The position numbers were made by a program, and so were the translations under genes. This document shows positions 22,558 to 32,299 of a DNA stretch of 64,000 bases, piece after piece. A model generated the notes under the pieces. That model had not been told where the DNA came from and made no database searches. It saw only the letters and a list, made by a program, of their open reading frames with translations. This stretch comes from Siphonodentalium dalli (lineage: Eukaryota; Mollusca; Scaphopoda; Gadilida; Siphonodentaliidae), in NCBI GenBank assembly GCA_032622095.1, contig CP136067.1, positions 120,625,030 through 120,689,029 on the forward strand, given 5' to 3'. Numbering within the stretch: position 1 is the first letter of the stretch; each line of letters begins with the position of its first letter.

Positions 22558-23477
22558 GCATGGTTACCCGGCGTTGCCCATGTTAAAGTTATGTGAAACC
22601 CTCTACATTCTGTGGATATTTGGTGGGAATAGATAATACTCTTGTTCAAAGTGTTACACGTATTATCATAAATTGTATATTCAAGTAGCATCACAAAACA
22701 TGATTCTTACACAGTCATGGAATATAAGTAGTGGCTCACCTTGTCGATTGTCATTTTGTTTATCGCGATTAATCCATTCCACCAATAAAGAAGTATTTAT
22801 TTATTTACAACTGCATATACAGACGTTATAACACAATATATTAACATCATAAACACATTAGTTCGCAAAAATAAAATACGACAATTGGGTTTACTTTTAC
22901 ATATAGAGATGTATCAATCAATCTACTGGGTTGGACTAAAATATTGACGAAACCTGGATATCATATCTCCATGAAGAAACAGATGTTTTAAAGAAATGGC
23001 AAGGTGCTCCTCTGTTCATGGTGCTAAATATCGGCTAAATATTCTCAGTTTAAAAGAAATTTTGCTACGCATGTATATCAACTGCATGTGCCCGACACAG
23101 AGCGAGAGGTTGAGTTGTTTATGTTAGTCGATGAGTCTGTTCCAAAAAAATCCGCTGTATCTGGCAGATATACCCTTGTCAGATGTCAGTATTGGAGGAT
23201 CCCGAAAAGTCATGTGCTACTGACTGCGTTTTCTTTTATATCAGAAGAAAATATATTTGACTGCACACTGTGACCACTATTTTTGAACAGGCCTTCGCTA
23301 AATTTCCGTATCTCTTGACAAATTGTAACTTTTTTGTGGAAACTATATTGAATGGAACAGACTCAATTGTGTTATAACATATACATGAGCCATTATAATA
23401 TGCAATCCTCTGACGATTCGAGGTCGCTCAGTTTGCAAGAACATATGTCTCTCTTAAACAGAATGATAAATATACTT

Positions 23478-23969
23478 TTAAAGACACGGTTGGCCTTGGC
23501 GGTGGGTATCCTGTGAAAATATTTCCACCCGTCAAAAACCACCACAAACAGAAAGAACATCAAAATGTAGATAGACTTTGTCCGTATACAAATAAGAAAT
23601 ATCGCATAAACAGTATGTTATGGTCATATGTTTGACCATTGTTATGTAAACAAAAGCATAAAACGTTACTTTTCTGGTGTTTGTTTATATTATGATGGTA
23701 AACATAAAGAGCGTTCTTTGTTGTTGAATACCTGATATGGAACTAATAAAGAGCGTTTATGCCATTTGTGTGTGATTAGCCAGTAGCAATGTGCTGTCTT
23801 CTGTAACACAATCAGGCTCTTGCTTAGGTAAAATATAGTAGGTCTTTATGATAACATGCTGTTTACGCGATGGTCATGGTATATATGTATACGTTTTAAT
23901 GTTTTTCTGTCTACAGTGTTTGGAACAAATATGAATATTTTCGACAATTAAGGCCGCACGTGCCTTTAA
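23478..23969. mobile_element. TTAA-flanked miniature element, copy 3
   Basis: Bounded by TTAA, nested inside F1 copy A. The corresponding place in F1 copy B (after about 62950) lacks it, which supports a later insertion. Confidence 0.87.
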
Positions 23970-24169
23970 TGCTTCTTCTATGTATCTGTTTTGATAGCTC
24001 ATTATGTGAATACCCTGATTCCCATCCCCGTATAAATATGACAGTTGAGAAGATATAATTGTTCAAGTGACTTAATTGGGTCACAATTTGTCGCAATTGT
24101 GAAATTTGAACGCCAAAAACTCATTAAAACGATATGGAGATGGCCTGGGTGACTGTATATAACTTATAG

Positions 24170-25330
24170 GTGGATATCGGCGAATATCAATCTAATCAAT
24201 GATAGTGCATATCCTCTGGCCATTCGTGACCCAAACTACAACAAATGTGATTTAATTCATCTTATCATTGTGGAAATTAGTGCTAAATATATTTGTATCA
24301 GCTTGTGACCCTCCCGTCCCTATTTCGGACTCAAGCGACGCCACTTTTGTCATCATTAAACCACACACTTAGACTCATTATGGAGATGCATATATATCAA
24401 ATTGGTGAACATTGGGGAATATACAGATTCGTATCAAATTTAAGGTCCCCATATCTCTCACACAAACGGCACCAATTCGGTGTATCTAAACCACACGATT
24501 AGCTTCCTCGTATCGCGGAGAAGAATATGTATCAATCTGGTGGAAATCGGCGCTAAACATATTGTTATCATTGTTTGCATCCCTCTCAACTCTATGCACC
24601 ACTGACTCGAATGGCCCCTCTTGTGATATCCTTGGACCAAACAATTACACTCCTGATATCATGGAGATGATTATTTATAAGTTTGGTGCTAATCGGCGAC
24701 TAAACAAATTTTTATCAAATTTGGTGCCCATCCCTCGTCTCCCCATCTCTCACCAATCAGCACCAATATGGCGTCTTTAAATCACACGATTAGATTCATC
24801 GTATCATGATTAAGAACGTGTGACAATTTGTTAGAAATTGGCGCTAAAAATATTGTTTATCAATTTTGGTGCCCCTCTCCCGTTCAGTGCACCCATAAGG
24901 CCACTTTTGAAAGATTTAAGCCACACCATTAGAATCTTCATACCATGGGGATGATTTTGTATAAGTGTGGTGGCAATCGGCGACTAAACCCATTCTTATT
25001 TAGTGACCACCCCCAATCTCTCATCCAAATGACACCAATTTGACGTCTTTAAATCGCACAATTAGATTCCTTGTATCATGAAGATGAATATATATCAATT
25101 TGGTGAAAATCGGCGCTAAAATTAGTTTTATCAATTTTGGTGCCCCTCTCCCCTTCCGTGCATCCCTGACTCGAACGACGCCATTTTTGACATATCCAAA
25201 CCACACCATTAGATTCTTCATATCGTGGGGATGATTATATATAAGTTTCGTGGCAATCGGCGACAAACAAAATTTGACCCTCCCCTTTTCTGCCCCTGAC
25301 AACAACGGCGTCACTTTGGAAAATTCTAAC
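24170..25330 (+). repeat. Array of diverged ~140-bp monomers
   Basis: The monomer theme is ATTAGATTCCTCGTATCATG, then ATCAATTTGGTGAAAATCGG, CGCTAAA, then GGTGCCCCTCTCCC and CACCCCTGACTCGAA. It repeats about every 140 bp, alternating two sub-types (CGGCGCTAAA and CGGCGACTAAA). Related arrays are at 35.6-36.5 kb (reversed) and 63.1-64.0 kb. Confidence 0.75.
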
Positions 25331-25447
25331 CCGCACCATTATCTTTCTCGTAAAAGGTTACCCCTAGTTGACCCCTTTGGTATCATCTTGATGGTCCCCT
25401 GTGAATTTCTATAGAACACAGACAGACAGACAGACATTCGCAAATAT

Positions 25448-25910
25448 AGATATAGATATTTGACACCTTCTGTGTGGCTCATAAAGCCATATTTGTAAGT
25501 TTACAGTATACTAGCTGAAACATATTCCGTGCATTCGGGAGCCTTTATTCAGCGACGTTGCTGCGAACTTTGGTAAACATTTCAACAGTTGGACATTTCA
25601 TGCTTAGTTTGAAATTTCAGAAAAAGAGAGGTTTAATTGTTTCGATAGTTTGATACTCGATTAGTTGCTTGTAGAACAACATTTGAATGTTCACTACTTT
25701 CGGAGTATTGAAATAGCAATCAATTTGAAATCTCCAGCCGAAGGGGCGTGCAAATGGAATTTCTCTCACTTTCAGCCTGCTTCAGTGGGGTGCATTTTTA
25801 ATCTCCGAGAAGGGTTCCATGTCATATATATACACGGATTTCAATACTCCAATATCAACTATAGATCGTTTGTTCCGAGAAAATCCGCTTGGATGCCGCA
25901 GTGTGAATGC
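25448..25910. repeat. Dispersed repeat F3, copy 2, right piece
   Basis: Matches 8333-8720, including CATTTCAACAGTTGGA and CGAGAAAATCCGCTTGGATG, with a small extra segment near 25620-25720. Confidence 0.7.
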
Positions 25911-26333
25911 TGTTCTGAACAAACCAAATCATCCATCGGCAATCAGTCCACGAGCACGTGGGTATGATCTTTGCAGTAATAAAATGTAAGGTCACATGTG
26001 TACCTGATATTTTCTGAGAGACATGGTGTTGTTCATGTGGACACGCCATAATAACCATCGCCGAACAACAAACCAGATTTGGGTTGTACACAATTGTCTT
26101 TATTGTCAAAAGAAAACAGCCATTATAATCACAAAAATGCTAATTCAACAAACATAAGGACTTACCCAAAGCGGGCAACGATATATAGCATCATTCTGCT
26201 AAAAAAGATACAGACAGAACTACAATTAAAATCGGTGCAGATATATACATTCATATGAATCCGAATTTTGCCATTTTACTTTCACTGGAGCTCAATCTCA
26301 TTCTGTCCAACTTCTTCGTTCTGGTGAATTATA
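25911..26333. other. No gene; possible distal end of the C1q transcript
   Basis: On the - strand, AATAAA at 26104-26099 is the nearest clear poly(A) signal I find downstream of the C1q stop, about 770 bp away. That would make a long 3' UTR, so it is weak. Nothing else is recognised. Confidence 0.25.
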
Positions 26334-26528
26334 ATTATAGCAGGTATTATATACTGATCGACCAGGGCCATGTTACATGTATGTGTACCAGTCTGTAATG
26401 AGCATAATTATACTATATCATTATAGAGGAATTATAGCAGGTATTATATACTGATCGACAAAGGCCATGCTACATGTATGTGTACAAGTATGTAATGAGC
26501 AGCATAATTATACTATATAATTATAGAG
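26334..26528. repeat. 97-bp tandem duplication
   Basis: Two units begin ATTATAGCAGGTATTATATA at 26334 and 26431, nearly identical. If the C1q 3' UTR is long, they lie in it. Confidence 0.88.
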
Positions 26529-26875
26529 AAAATATTGTAAAAACCGACGTAGAACAAAATCTATTAAGAGCGAGGAAAATGCTGGAAAATATGGTAGTTA
26601 TACACACAGCGAAACAAGTACATGTAAGTGAATATATTAATAACACAACCACATATAATAAGGCAGGACTGGAACTGAAATGATAGATAAATCCTTTCGA
26701 ATTTCAGTTCGCTTGAATTTAATTTCACCATCTTGGGGACTAGATTACCGATACACTTATTTTTACAGTGTAGTTTAATATCCCGTATTTGCATGAGGAG
26801 TTGGTGAGAATTCACATTCACATCCATATATTTCTTTGGTCTACGTTCACGCGGAGTTTGATGACAGCAGACACA

Positions 26876-27094
26876 TTATTCTACGCCAGATTTGTCGACA
26901 AAAAGGAGGTGCCCAGAAAACGTAGAGTACATGTATCCATAGAGATATGGCGCTCTCATTTCCTGAATCAGCCACACCTCGTCATCTTTGCTCAATTTGA
27001 TGATCGCCGTGTTCGTAGCACTCGCCCAATGGACAAGAGATTCAGCCCAAATCGTCATCACCATGCTGCCGTTCTGTACCAGTTTCACCGATGC
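26876..27094 (-). CDS. C1q-domain protein, exon 3 (C-terminal half of C1q domain)
   Basis: The exon starts after a CATGTTCCAG acceptor (- strand) in phase 0 and ends at TAA (26878-26876). It encodes ASVKLVQNGSMVMTIWAES, ASATNTAIIKLSKDDEVWL and YLYGYMYSTFSGHLLFV, the standard second half of the jelly-roll C1q fold with the terminal STFSG motif. Six residues of weakly conserved tail follow. Joined to exon 2 it restores an unbroken C1q domain without indels, so the gene looks intact. Confidence 0.94.
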   Translation of the reverse strand, partial: ASVKLVQNGSMVMTIWAESLVHWASATNTAIIKLSKDDEVWLIQEMRAPYLYGYMYSTFSGHLLFVDKSGVE

Positions 27095-27160
27095 CTGGAA
27101 CATGAAGGAAATATTCAAGCTAAAATACAGTGGGTGCCACTGGTGTAAATGTTTTCCATG

Positions 27161-27945
27161 TATACTCTGAGAAAACAGTCGGGTCAATATGACTAACTTA
27201 GGGTTGGTCACAAGCATTTTGGGTCACTTTGAATAATCCATGCCTTTCAACGAGTCACCATGACTAACTGGTGGTAGTCATATTGACTAAGGTACAGCAA
27301 GAATAACTCTAATTGCAACACTGCCTTGAATTATGCTTAATATTCATTACTACATATTAATTTTCCATTTTATCGCAGTTATATTAGATCTATAACTGAA
27401 CGAATGCGATGGGAGGATATAATGGCATATATATCGGAGCTTTCCACATACATCAAAAGCTACACTATTAGGATAAAAGGTTCTTATTCCATAACACGAC
27501 AGACATCTCGGGAAAACGTACTAGCTAAAACAGATCTATACCACAAACTATGGATATACTTCTCAATAGACCAATACTGAAATTTGTGTTTTAGAGAATG
27601 GGTCTCTGATTCTGGTTAATATATCATCTGGTTGAGTACTGAAATTATTTGCACACAATTTCCACCAAATGACATGCTCACCTTCTCAGGTTAGTCATTA
27701 TGACTCAACCTTGGTCATTTTGAATAGCACAATTGTAGTCTAATTGTCTAATTAGTTGTTTTGACTAAACATTCATTAGTCGTTATGACTAACATCACGC
27801 TAGCCATTGTGACTAATGTGGGTGGGTGTTATTGAGGGATACGGCGCTGTGGTCGTTTGAAGCACATTTAGTGAGAACCCCGTCCTGCGGACAAACAGTT
27901 GACTAACCTAAGTTATTCATATTGACTAACTTTTTTTCTTCATTG
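27161..27945. repeat. TAGTCAATATGACTAAC repeat cluster in C1q intron 2
   Basis: Self-complementary motifs of the type TAGTCATTATGACTAAC recur at 27194-27290 and 27690-27935, bracketing about 400 bp of unremarkable DNA. The paired ends suggest a foldback-type element sitting in the intron just upstream of exon 3. Confidence 0.55.
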
Positions 27946-28672
27946 CTATATCCTTCAGTGCAAAAAGTTTAGTGTATACGGTTTTCAGTATAATTTTATT
28001 CCCAGGTCAAGAAGTTTCTAAAAATCTGAAAGATTTGACATTTGGGGTAACTTTTTATGCAACAAAAAAAAAATCATATATGTCATGCAGGGAACCCGCC
28101 TTCAAAGATTTATGTTCTCGTAAGTTTAGAGAAAGAACCGCACTAAAATACTGTCGATTCACGCCCTATACCACAAAATTCAAACTTCAATAGAAAGGGT
28201 TAACATCTGTCCATGATAGATATGTATGGACATTTATAGGGAAGATGTTTGCTGTACTTTTTTTATGTAAAAAGATACCAGTGTTTTTTTATTAACCTCC
28301 ACAGAGAACGCCCCGAGTCATATCTACACCATTGTAAACGATGCCAACTACATGTACAATGCAATTCCATTACCAATTCCATATTAGTCACCAACTTGTT
28401 TTCAATTTTGCCCCAAAGCGTTTGCGGCCAACATATTCGTCCCACTTCAATAACGACGTTCCTGTGGACAATTTGCCCCCAAGTTCCGAAATATTCCTGA
28501 CTGAGCAGCGTTCGGACCACTTTTCGACCCACTCTTTGAAACTCGACCAAAATGTGTTCGGGCCAAAACGCTTGGCCGAGGTGGCTGTGAACGATTCTAG
28601 AGTCATCCTGTCAGGTTCTGAAATTTGTCGAACAAGGAATAGGGAACACAATTAACATTGCATGGTGTTTAC
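27946..28672. other. C1q intron 2 remainder, no second gene
   Basis: Intron 2 runs on the - strand from 28672 to 27095, from donor GTAAAC to acceptor AG. Overlapping open frames occur at 28263-28655 on both strands but show no domain, so I do not call them. Confidence 0.6.
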
Positions 28673-28881
28673 CTTCTGTCGACTCTGAGCCGCAATGACG
28701 ACCGTGAATGTGTAGGTTCCGTTATACGGCGCCACAAATCGTCCGGTTTTTGCATTGTAACCCCCATCAGCGTTAGTGACGATATGCTCAAAGATAATAT
28801 CTGTATCACGTGCTATCTTCCCTCTGTTGTCTTTCAGACCGACAAAGAACGCAACTTGCGGAACTGGGTCGGCATTTTGTC
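28673..28881 (-). CDS. C1q-domain protein, exon 2 (N-terminal half of C1q domain)
   Basis: Preceded by TTTTTTAAG on the - strand. The exon begins with the last two bases of a glycine codon begun in exon 1 and ends CAGAAG|GTAAAC in phase 0. It encodes QNADPVPQVAFFVGLKDN, then IIFEHIVTNADGGYNAKTG, RFVAPYNGTYTFTVVIAAQS and RQK. This is the first half of a C1q domain, with the expected VAF, YN..TG.F..P..G.Y.F pattern. About 66 codons complete the N-terminal beta strands. Confidence 0.94.
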
Positions 28882-29149
28882 CTTAAAAAAATAAAATAAC
28901 AATCATCATGCTCTATATGATATACATATACAATACGAATCACACCAAATGATGAATAATGTGCTGCAGCGTATTATTTATAACAGTTTAGCTGGAGGAC
29001 TCGTGTTTTGGCCAATCAATCTGAAATAGTTTATCTTCTTTAAAGCGCAATTCGGAAGGAAAAATGGTTCCGATGAAACTGAGATGACATCCGCTACATA
29101 TTCATTTTAATATGCGAGATAACTCAGTCGCGGCCCTATTGGATTCATC
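28882..29149. other. C1q intron 1, 3' part
   Basis: Non-coding by position, between the exon 2 acceptor and the hairpin repeat. Confidence 0.6.
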
Positions 29150-29345
29150 TAGCCCCGTTTCGTGGTTTCGGAGATTCTTCCAGCCCCGGTTCCGTGGTTT
29201 TAATGCTACAGGTCAATGTTTTAGAGTCGCATTTCCTTATATGGAGCGTTTGAATGAATATCAATGACATCCATATATGGAAACGCCACTCCAGAACTTT
29301 TACCCGTAGCACAAAATCCACGGAACCGGGCCTGGTGGATCCACT
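29150..29345. repeat. Hairpin repeat in C1q intron 1
   Basis: Near-inverted arms: CCAGCCCCGGTTCCGTGG at about 29180 and CCACGGAACCGGGCCTGG at about 29318. The left arm carries an extra degenerate copy (AGCCCCGTTTCGTGG) at 29151. Confidence 0.7.
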
Positions 29346-29479
29346 ATCGTCGCGAGTTAGTGACATGGCGTATATATAGCACATGTTATGAAGTCTCTAG
29401 TGTTGCCAGCGTCCGTTTGTCCACGCTTAAAAACACATCTTCTCCCCCAGAACCGTTGAACCAATCTGGCTCAACATTT

Positions 29480-29940
29480 GGACTATGACTATGACTAAGA
29501 TTATTTATTCATAACTCATTCATATAATATATACAATTATCTACACAGTGTAATGTTATAACATTCAATGAGCTGTCGGGGACAGCATAACCAAGAGGGT
29601 TGTCTACCTGCCGTCCCCGTTGAAAAGTAATATAACCATACATGTAATAGTAATTTCATTTTATCTAGGTTTTGTCTTGTTAACTGAAGGTTACTTGTAT
29701 GATTAGGATTAAATTGTGGACTGAAGGTTACTTGTGTTGTTATATATGATTAAAATGTGTTCATTAGGGACCAGGTCACTGAGGCATAACATTATTAACA
29801 TTAAATATTTTGTTAATCTTCTTATCCGAATGCAGTTGACCGAATCTCTTGATATTTTGCATGAAACATTGCTATAACCCTTAGACCATAGTTTGTTCAA
29901 GTCGCGGAAATAAATTTTAGTGGTCACGGGAAACTTTGAA
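29480..29940 (-). mobile_element. Probable LINE 3' end in C1q intron 1
   Basis: On the - strand the segment ends GAATAAATAATC and then a CATAGT tandem tail (29483-29500). Upstream is a CTTGGTTATGCTGTCCCCGA segment typical of LINE 3' UTRs as I recall them. No polyprotein motif is readable above it, so the assignment rests on the tail. Confidence 0.4.
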
Positions 29941-30287
29941 AATTAACACTGAGCGGTTCTGAACCCTATGGAGCTTAACACTAATTCACTCTATGATAAA
30001 GTCTTAATTCATATATATTTTTTAAACGATTAACTAGGTTACTAACAAACACATTTTTAAAGTTTAAGTAAACGAGATTATATGCACTTAAAGGGGCACT
30101 GTGACATGGGTTTACTAGTGCCAAATGGGGTATGTGACATCTCCCACAGAACCGCTGTACTGACTGCATGGGCTAAAATTTGGAGTGAAGGTTTCTAGTA
30201 TGACAATGGTTCAAATTTGTTAGTTAGCCACTGGCCTGCCAATTAGGTGCCGGATCACTGGGGGATAACTATAATAATATATACTAT
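29941..30287. other. C1q intron 1, unassigned
   Basis: Contains a TTAAAGGGGCAC motif (on -) reminiscent of TTAA-type element ends. No exon is seen. Confidence 0.4.
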
Positions 30288-30405
30288 TTTGTTAAACTGT
30301 TTAACAGTTTCGTAAACTATTTGAACAGTTTAGTTAAACTGTTTAAACAGCTTAGCTAAACTGTTATAAGTTTACGAACTGTATAAACAGTTCAAATAAA
30401 TATAA
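30288..30405. repeat. AACTGTTTAAACAGTT palindromic cluster
   Basis: Repeated TTAAACTGTTTAAACAG-type units in both orientations make a dense self-complementary block within intron 1. Confidence 0.7.
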
Positions 30406-30477
30406 ACATGAAATATAAACCTGGGCGAAACGATCAGGTCAGATCGTGGATGTCAAAATTAATGTGCAACATAAAAG

Positions 30478-30655
30478 GTTGTACACTGTAAAAACAAGTA
30501 CCCGGGGAACCATAATGAAGAACCATGATTTGGTTCCTGGAAACAATTCGCGGTTTGTGTTTGGTTTGTAGAACCAAATTTTACTTTAATTACTGATCTG
30601 TTGGTTGATGAAATCTACACAGAACCGACGGTGGGTTCTGCAGAACCACTAGTGA
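30478..30655. repeat. GAACC/GGTTC cluster near C1q exon 1
   Basis: Begins ACACTGTAAAAACAAG and carries GGGGAACC, AAGAACC, GGTTCCTGG and GGGTTCTGCAGAACC, like the foldbacks at 5.3 and 21.8 kb. Confidence 0.55.
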
Positions 30656-30722
30656 CTGATGATGATTTTTATATCATAATAATCAGTATCATTATCATAA
30701 ATATGATATACATAATACATAC

Positions 30723-30999
30723 CCGGAATACCTGGTTCCCCATTGAGTCCGTCCAATCCTGACTGACCCTCATCGCCGGGTGGTCCTTGTGGACCTTTGG
30801 GTCCATATATTGGGAGGGAAATAGGCACTGCTGAGTCGTTTGGACACGAGACAGACAGCGAACATGTCGTGGCGTCAGCATTCTCCTTATATCTAGTCAC
30901 TCTTGCGCGGTGACGCTCCTTTCGGTGGCGCGGTCCCTTCTTCGCATCTGCTAACAGCAGAGCAGCATAGAAAGCTATGATGGCGAACCGATGTCTCAT
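30723..30999 (-). CDS. Secreted collagen-like C1q-domain protein, exon 1
   Basis: Exon 1 of a three-exon gene (30999-30723, 28881-28673, 27094-26876) whose lengths sum to 705 nt, or 234 residues in frame. Residues 1-19 (MRHRFAIIAFYAALLLADA) are a signal peptide. A very basic linker and two cysteines (CSLSVSC, 46-52) follow. Residues 66-93 are a collagen-like run of Gly-X-Y triplets (GPKGPQGPPGDEGQSG..). The donor is G|GTATGT, phase 1, and the split glycine codon is completed by exon 2. I chose the Met at 30999 because it opens the signal peptide and has A at -3. An in-frame Met at 31035 would add 12 residues and lies in repeat DNA. Proteins of this build are extracellular, trimerise through the collagen and C1q parts, and serve in invertebrate pathogen recognition; the ligand is unknown. 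Confidence 0.93.
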
Positions 31000-31084
31000 G
31001 TTGGCCTGCAAAACATAAATGGTTAACCCTTTCATGACGGGAGCTACGCTGGTGCAGCATTAAAACCATGTGCCAGTGCATACT

Positions 31085-31092
31085 CTTATATA
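31085..31092 (-). promoter_or_regulatory. TATA-like TATATAAG upstream of C1q
   Basis: On the - strand, TATATAAG lies about 90 bp upstream of the chosen ATG, placing a start site near 31055-31060. It belongs to the F2 hairpin, so the C1q promoter may be transposon-derived. The same motif occurs in every F2 copy, which weakens the case that it is functional here. Confidence 0.3.
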
Positions 31093-31189
31093 TGCGAGTC
31101 TACCATGGGAGCCTCGCATATATAAGAGAATGCATTGGCTTACAAGATTAAGATCGCCTCGCATATATAAGAGAATGCATTGGCCTAAC

Positions 31190-31580
31190 AATTTTTTATC
31201 ATTTTTCATAAATTTTTCTTACATTCTTTAACATATTTTTATCATTTTTTATATTTTTTTTATATTTTTTTCTTACATTCTGTACCCATTTTGATAATTT
31301 TTTTGAATATTTTTGTCTTGCATTCTATAACAATATTTATAATTTTTCTTATATTCTTTAAAAATTTTATCATTTTTATATTTTTTTCTTACATTCTTTA
31401 CAATTGTATTATTTTGTATGATTTTTTTCTTACATTCTTTATCAATTATTATCCTTTTATTCTTAAATTCTTTAACAATTTTTATCATTTTTTATCATTA
31501 TTTCTTACATTCGTTAACAATTGTTTTAAAAAAAATTCATGTTTTCTTACTTATTTTAGCAATTAAAAAAATTTAAAAAA
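31190..31580. repeat. T-rich minisatellite core of F2
   Basis: Irregular units of the form TTTTTCTTACATTCTTTAAC and AATTTTTATCATTTTT repeat about every 45 bp. A hydrophobic open frame here is a by-product of the T-richness. Confidence 0.75.
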
Positions 31581-31767
31581 CAAAATTGTTAGGCCAATGC
31601 ATTTGCTATTATCGAAATACCATGTTTCGAGCCGTTCTGCAGTCTGCTGTTTGAAATCAGATTGTTCAATTTCATGGCGGAGCTAGGGATGAACTCTATA
31701 TTGTAGTGTTCATTACCGCATCAGATAATGCATCAGAGCCCAATCCCATTGTTACTCCGATGTCTGG

Positions 31768-32299
31768 TTAAAGATACGGGCGGCGTTGGTTGTGGGTATG
31801 CTGTTAAAATATTCACCTCCGTCAAAATCCGGCATAAACAGAAAGAACAGTTAAATATAGACAGACTTTGTTCTTATACCATTCAGAAATATGGCATAAC
31901 CAGTATGTTATTGTCAATTTTGTTCTCTTTGTTATGTAAACAGAAGCAAAAAACGTTACGTTTCCTGGCTTTTGTTTAGATCCGGATATGGTAAACATAA
32001 AGAGCGTTATTTGTTAATGTTTTCCTGATATGGAAAAAATAAAGAGCGTTTATATCATTTGTGTGTGATTAACCAATATAATTGCGCTGTGTTATGTAAA
32101 TAAAAGCACAACTTCTGTAACACGAGCAGGCTCTTGTTTACGTACACCATCGTACGTCTTGACGACAATATACTATTTACGCGCTGATTATGTTTGGCAT
32201 ATGAACAAAACTATATATATTTTAATATTCCTTCTGTTGATGGCGATTTGAACAAACAAATATGAATATTTCTGCAACGAACGCCGCCCGTGCCTTTAA
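31768..32299. mobile_element. TTAA-flanked miniature element, copy 4
   Basis: Bounded by TTAA, very close to copies 1 and 5 in wording (AAGATACGGGCGGCGTTGG at the left, CGCCCGTGCCT at the right). About 770 bp upstream of the C1q start. Confidence 0.88.

Larger units (their letters stand above)
22558..25447 (+). mobile_element. F1 element, copy A, about 2.4 kb plus a nested TTAA element
   Basis: It starts CTAGCATGGTTACCCGGCGTTGCCC and ends in an ACAG tandem tail (about 25421-25436) followed by a GATATA run. It splits an F3 repeat whose intact form is at 8240-8720, so both boundaries are supported by an empty-site comparison. Inside are a unique 5' part shared with 61.8-63.0 kb, the copy 3 TTAA element, and an array of diverged ~140-bp monomers. 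No protein domain is seen. The class is unknown; the tail style resembles retroposons. Confidence 0.75.
31024..31610. mobile_element. F2 foldback element at the C1q 5' end
   Basis: It starts TTAACCCTTTCATGACGGGAG at about 31023 and contains hairpins of CTCTTATATATGCGAG with CTCGCATATATAAGAG (31083-31130, and again to 31185). Then comes GCATTGGCCTAACAATTTT, mirrored at 31585-31605 (AAAATTGTTAGGCCAATGC), around a T-rich core. Other copies lie at 50.9, 53.5, 59.7 and 61.5 kb. TTAA ends suggest a TTAA-target family. Confidence 0.75.

Noticed and set aside
28263-28655. Extra exon or antisense gene within C1q intron 2
   Set aside because: The C1q domain is complete without it, and frames are open on both strands with no family resemblance.
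31291-31566. Hydrophobic 91-codon + frame
   Set aside because: A product of the T-rich tandem core of the F2 element.
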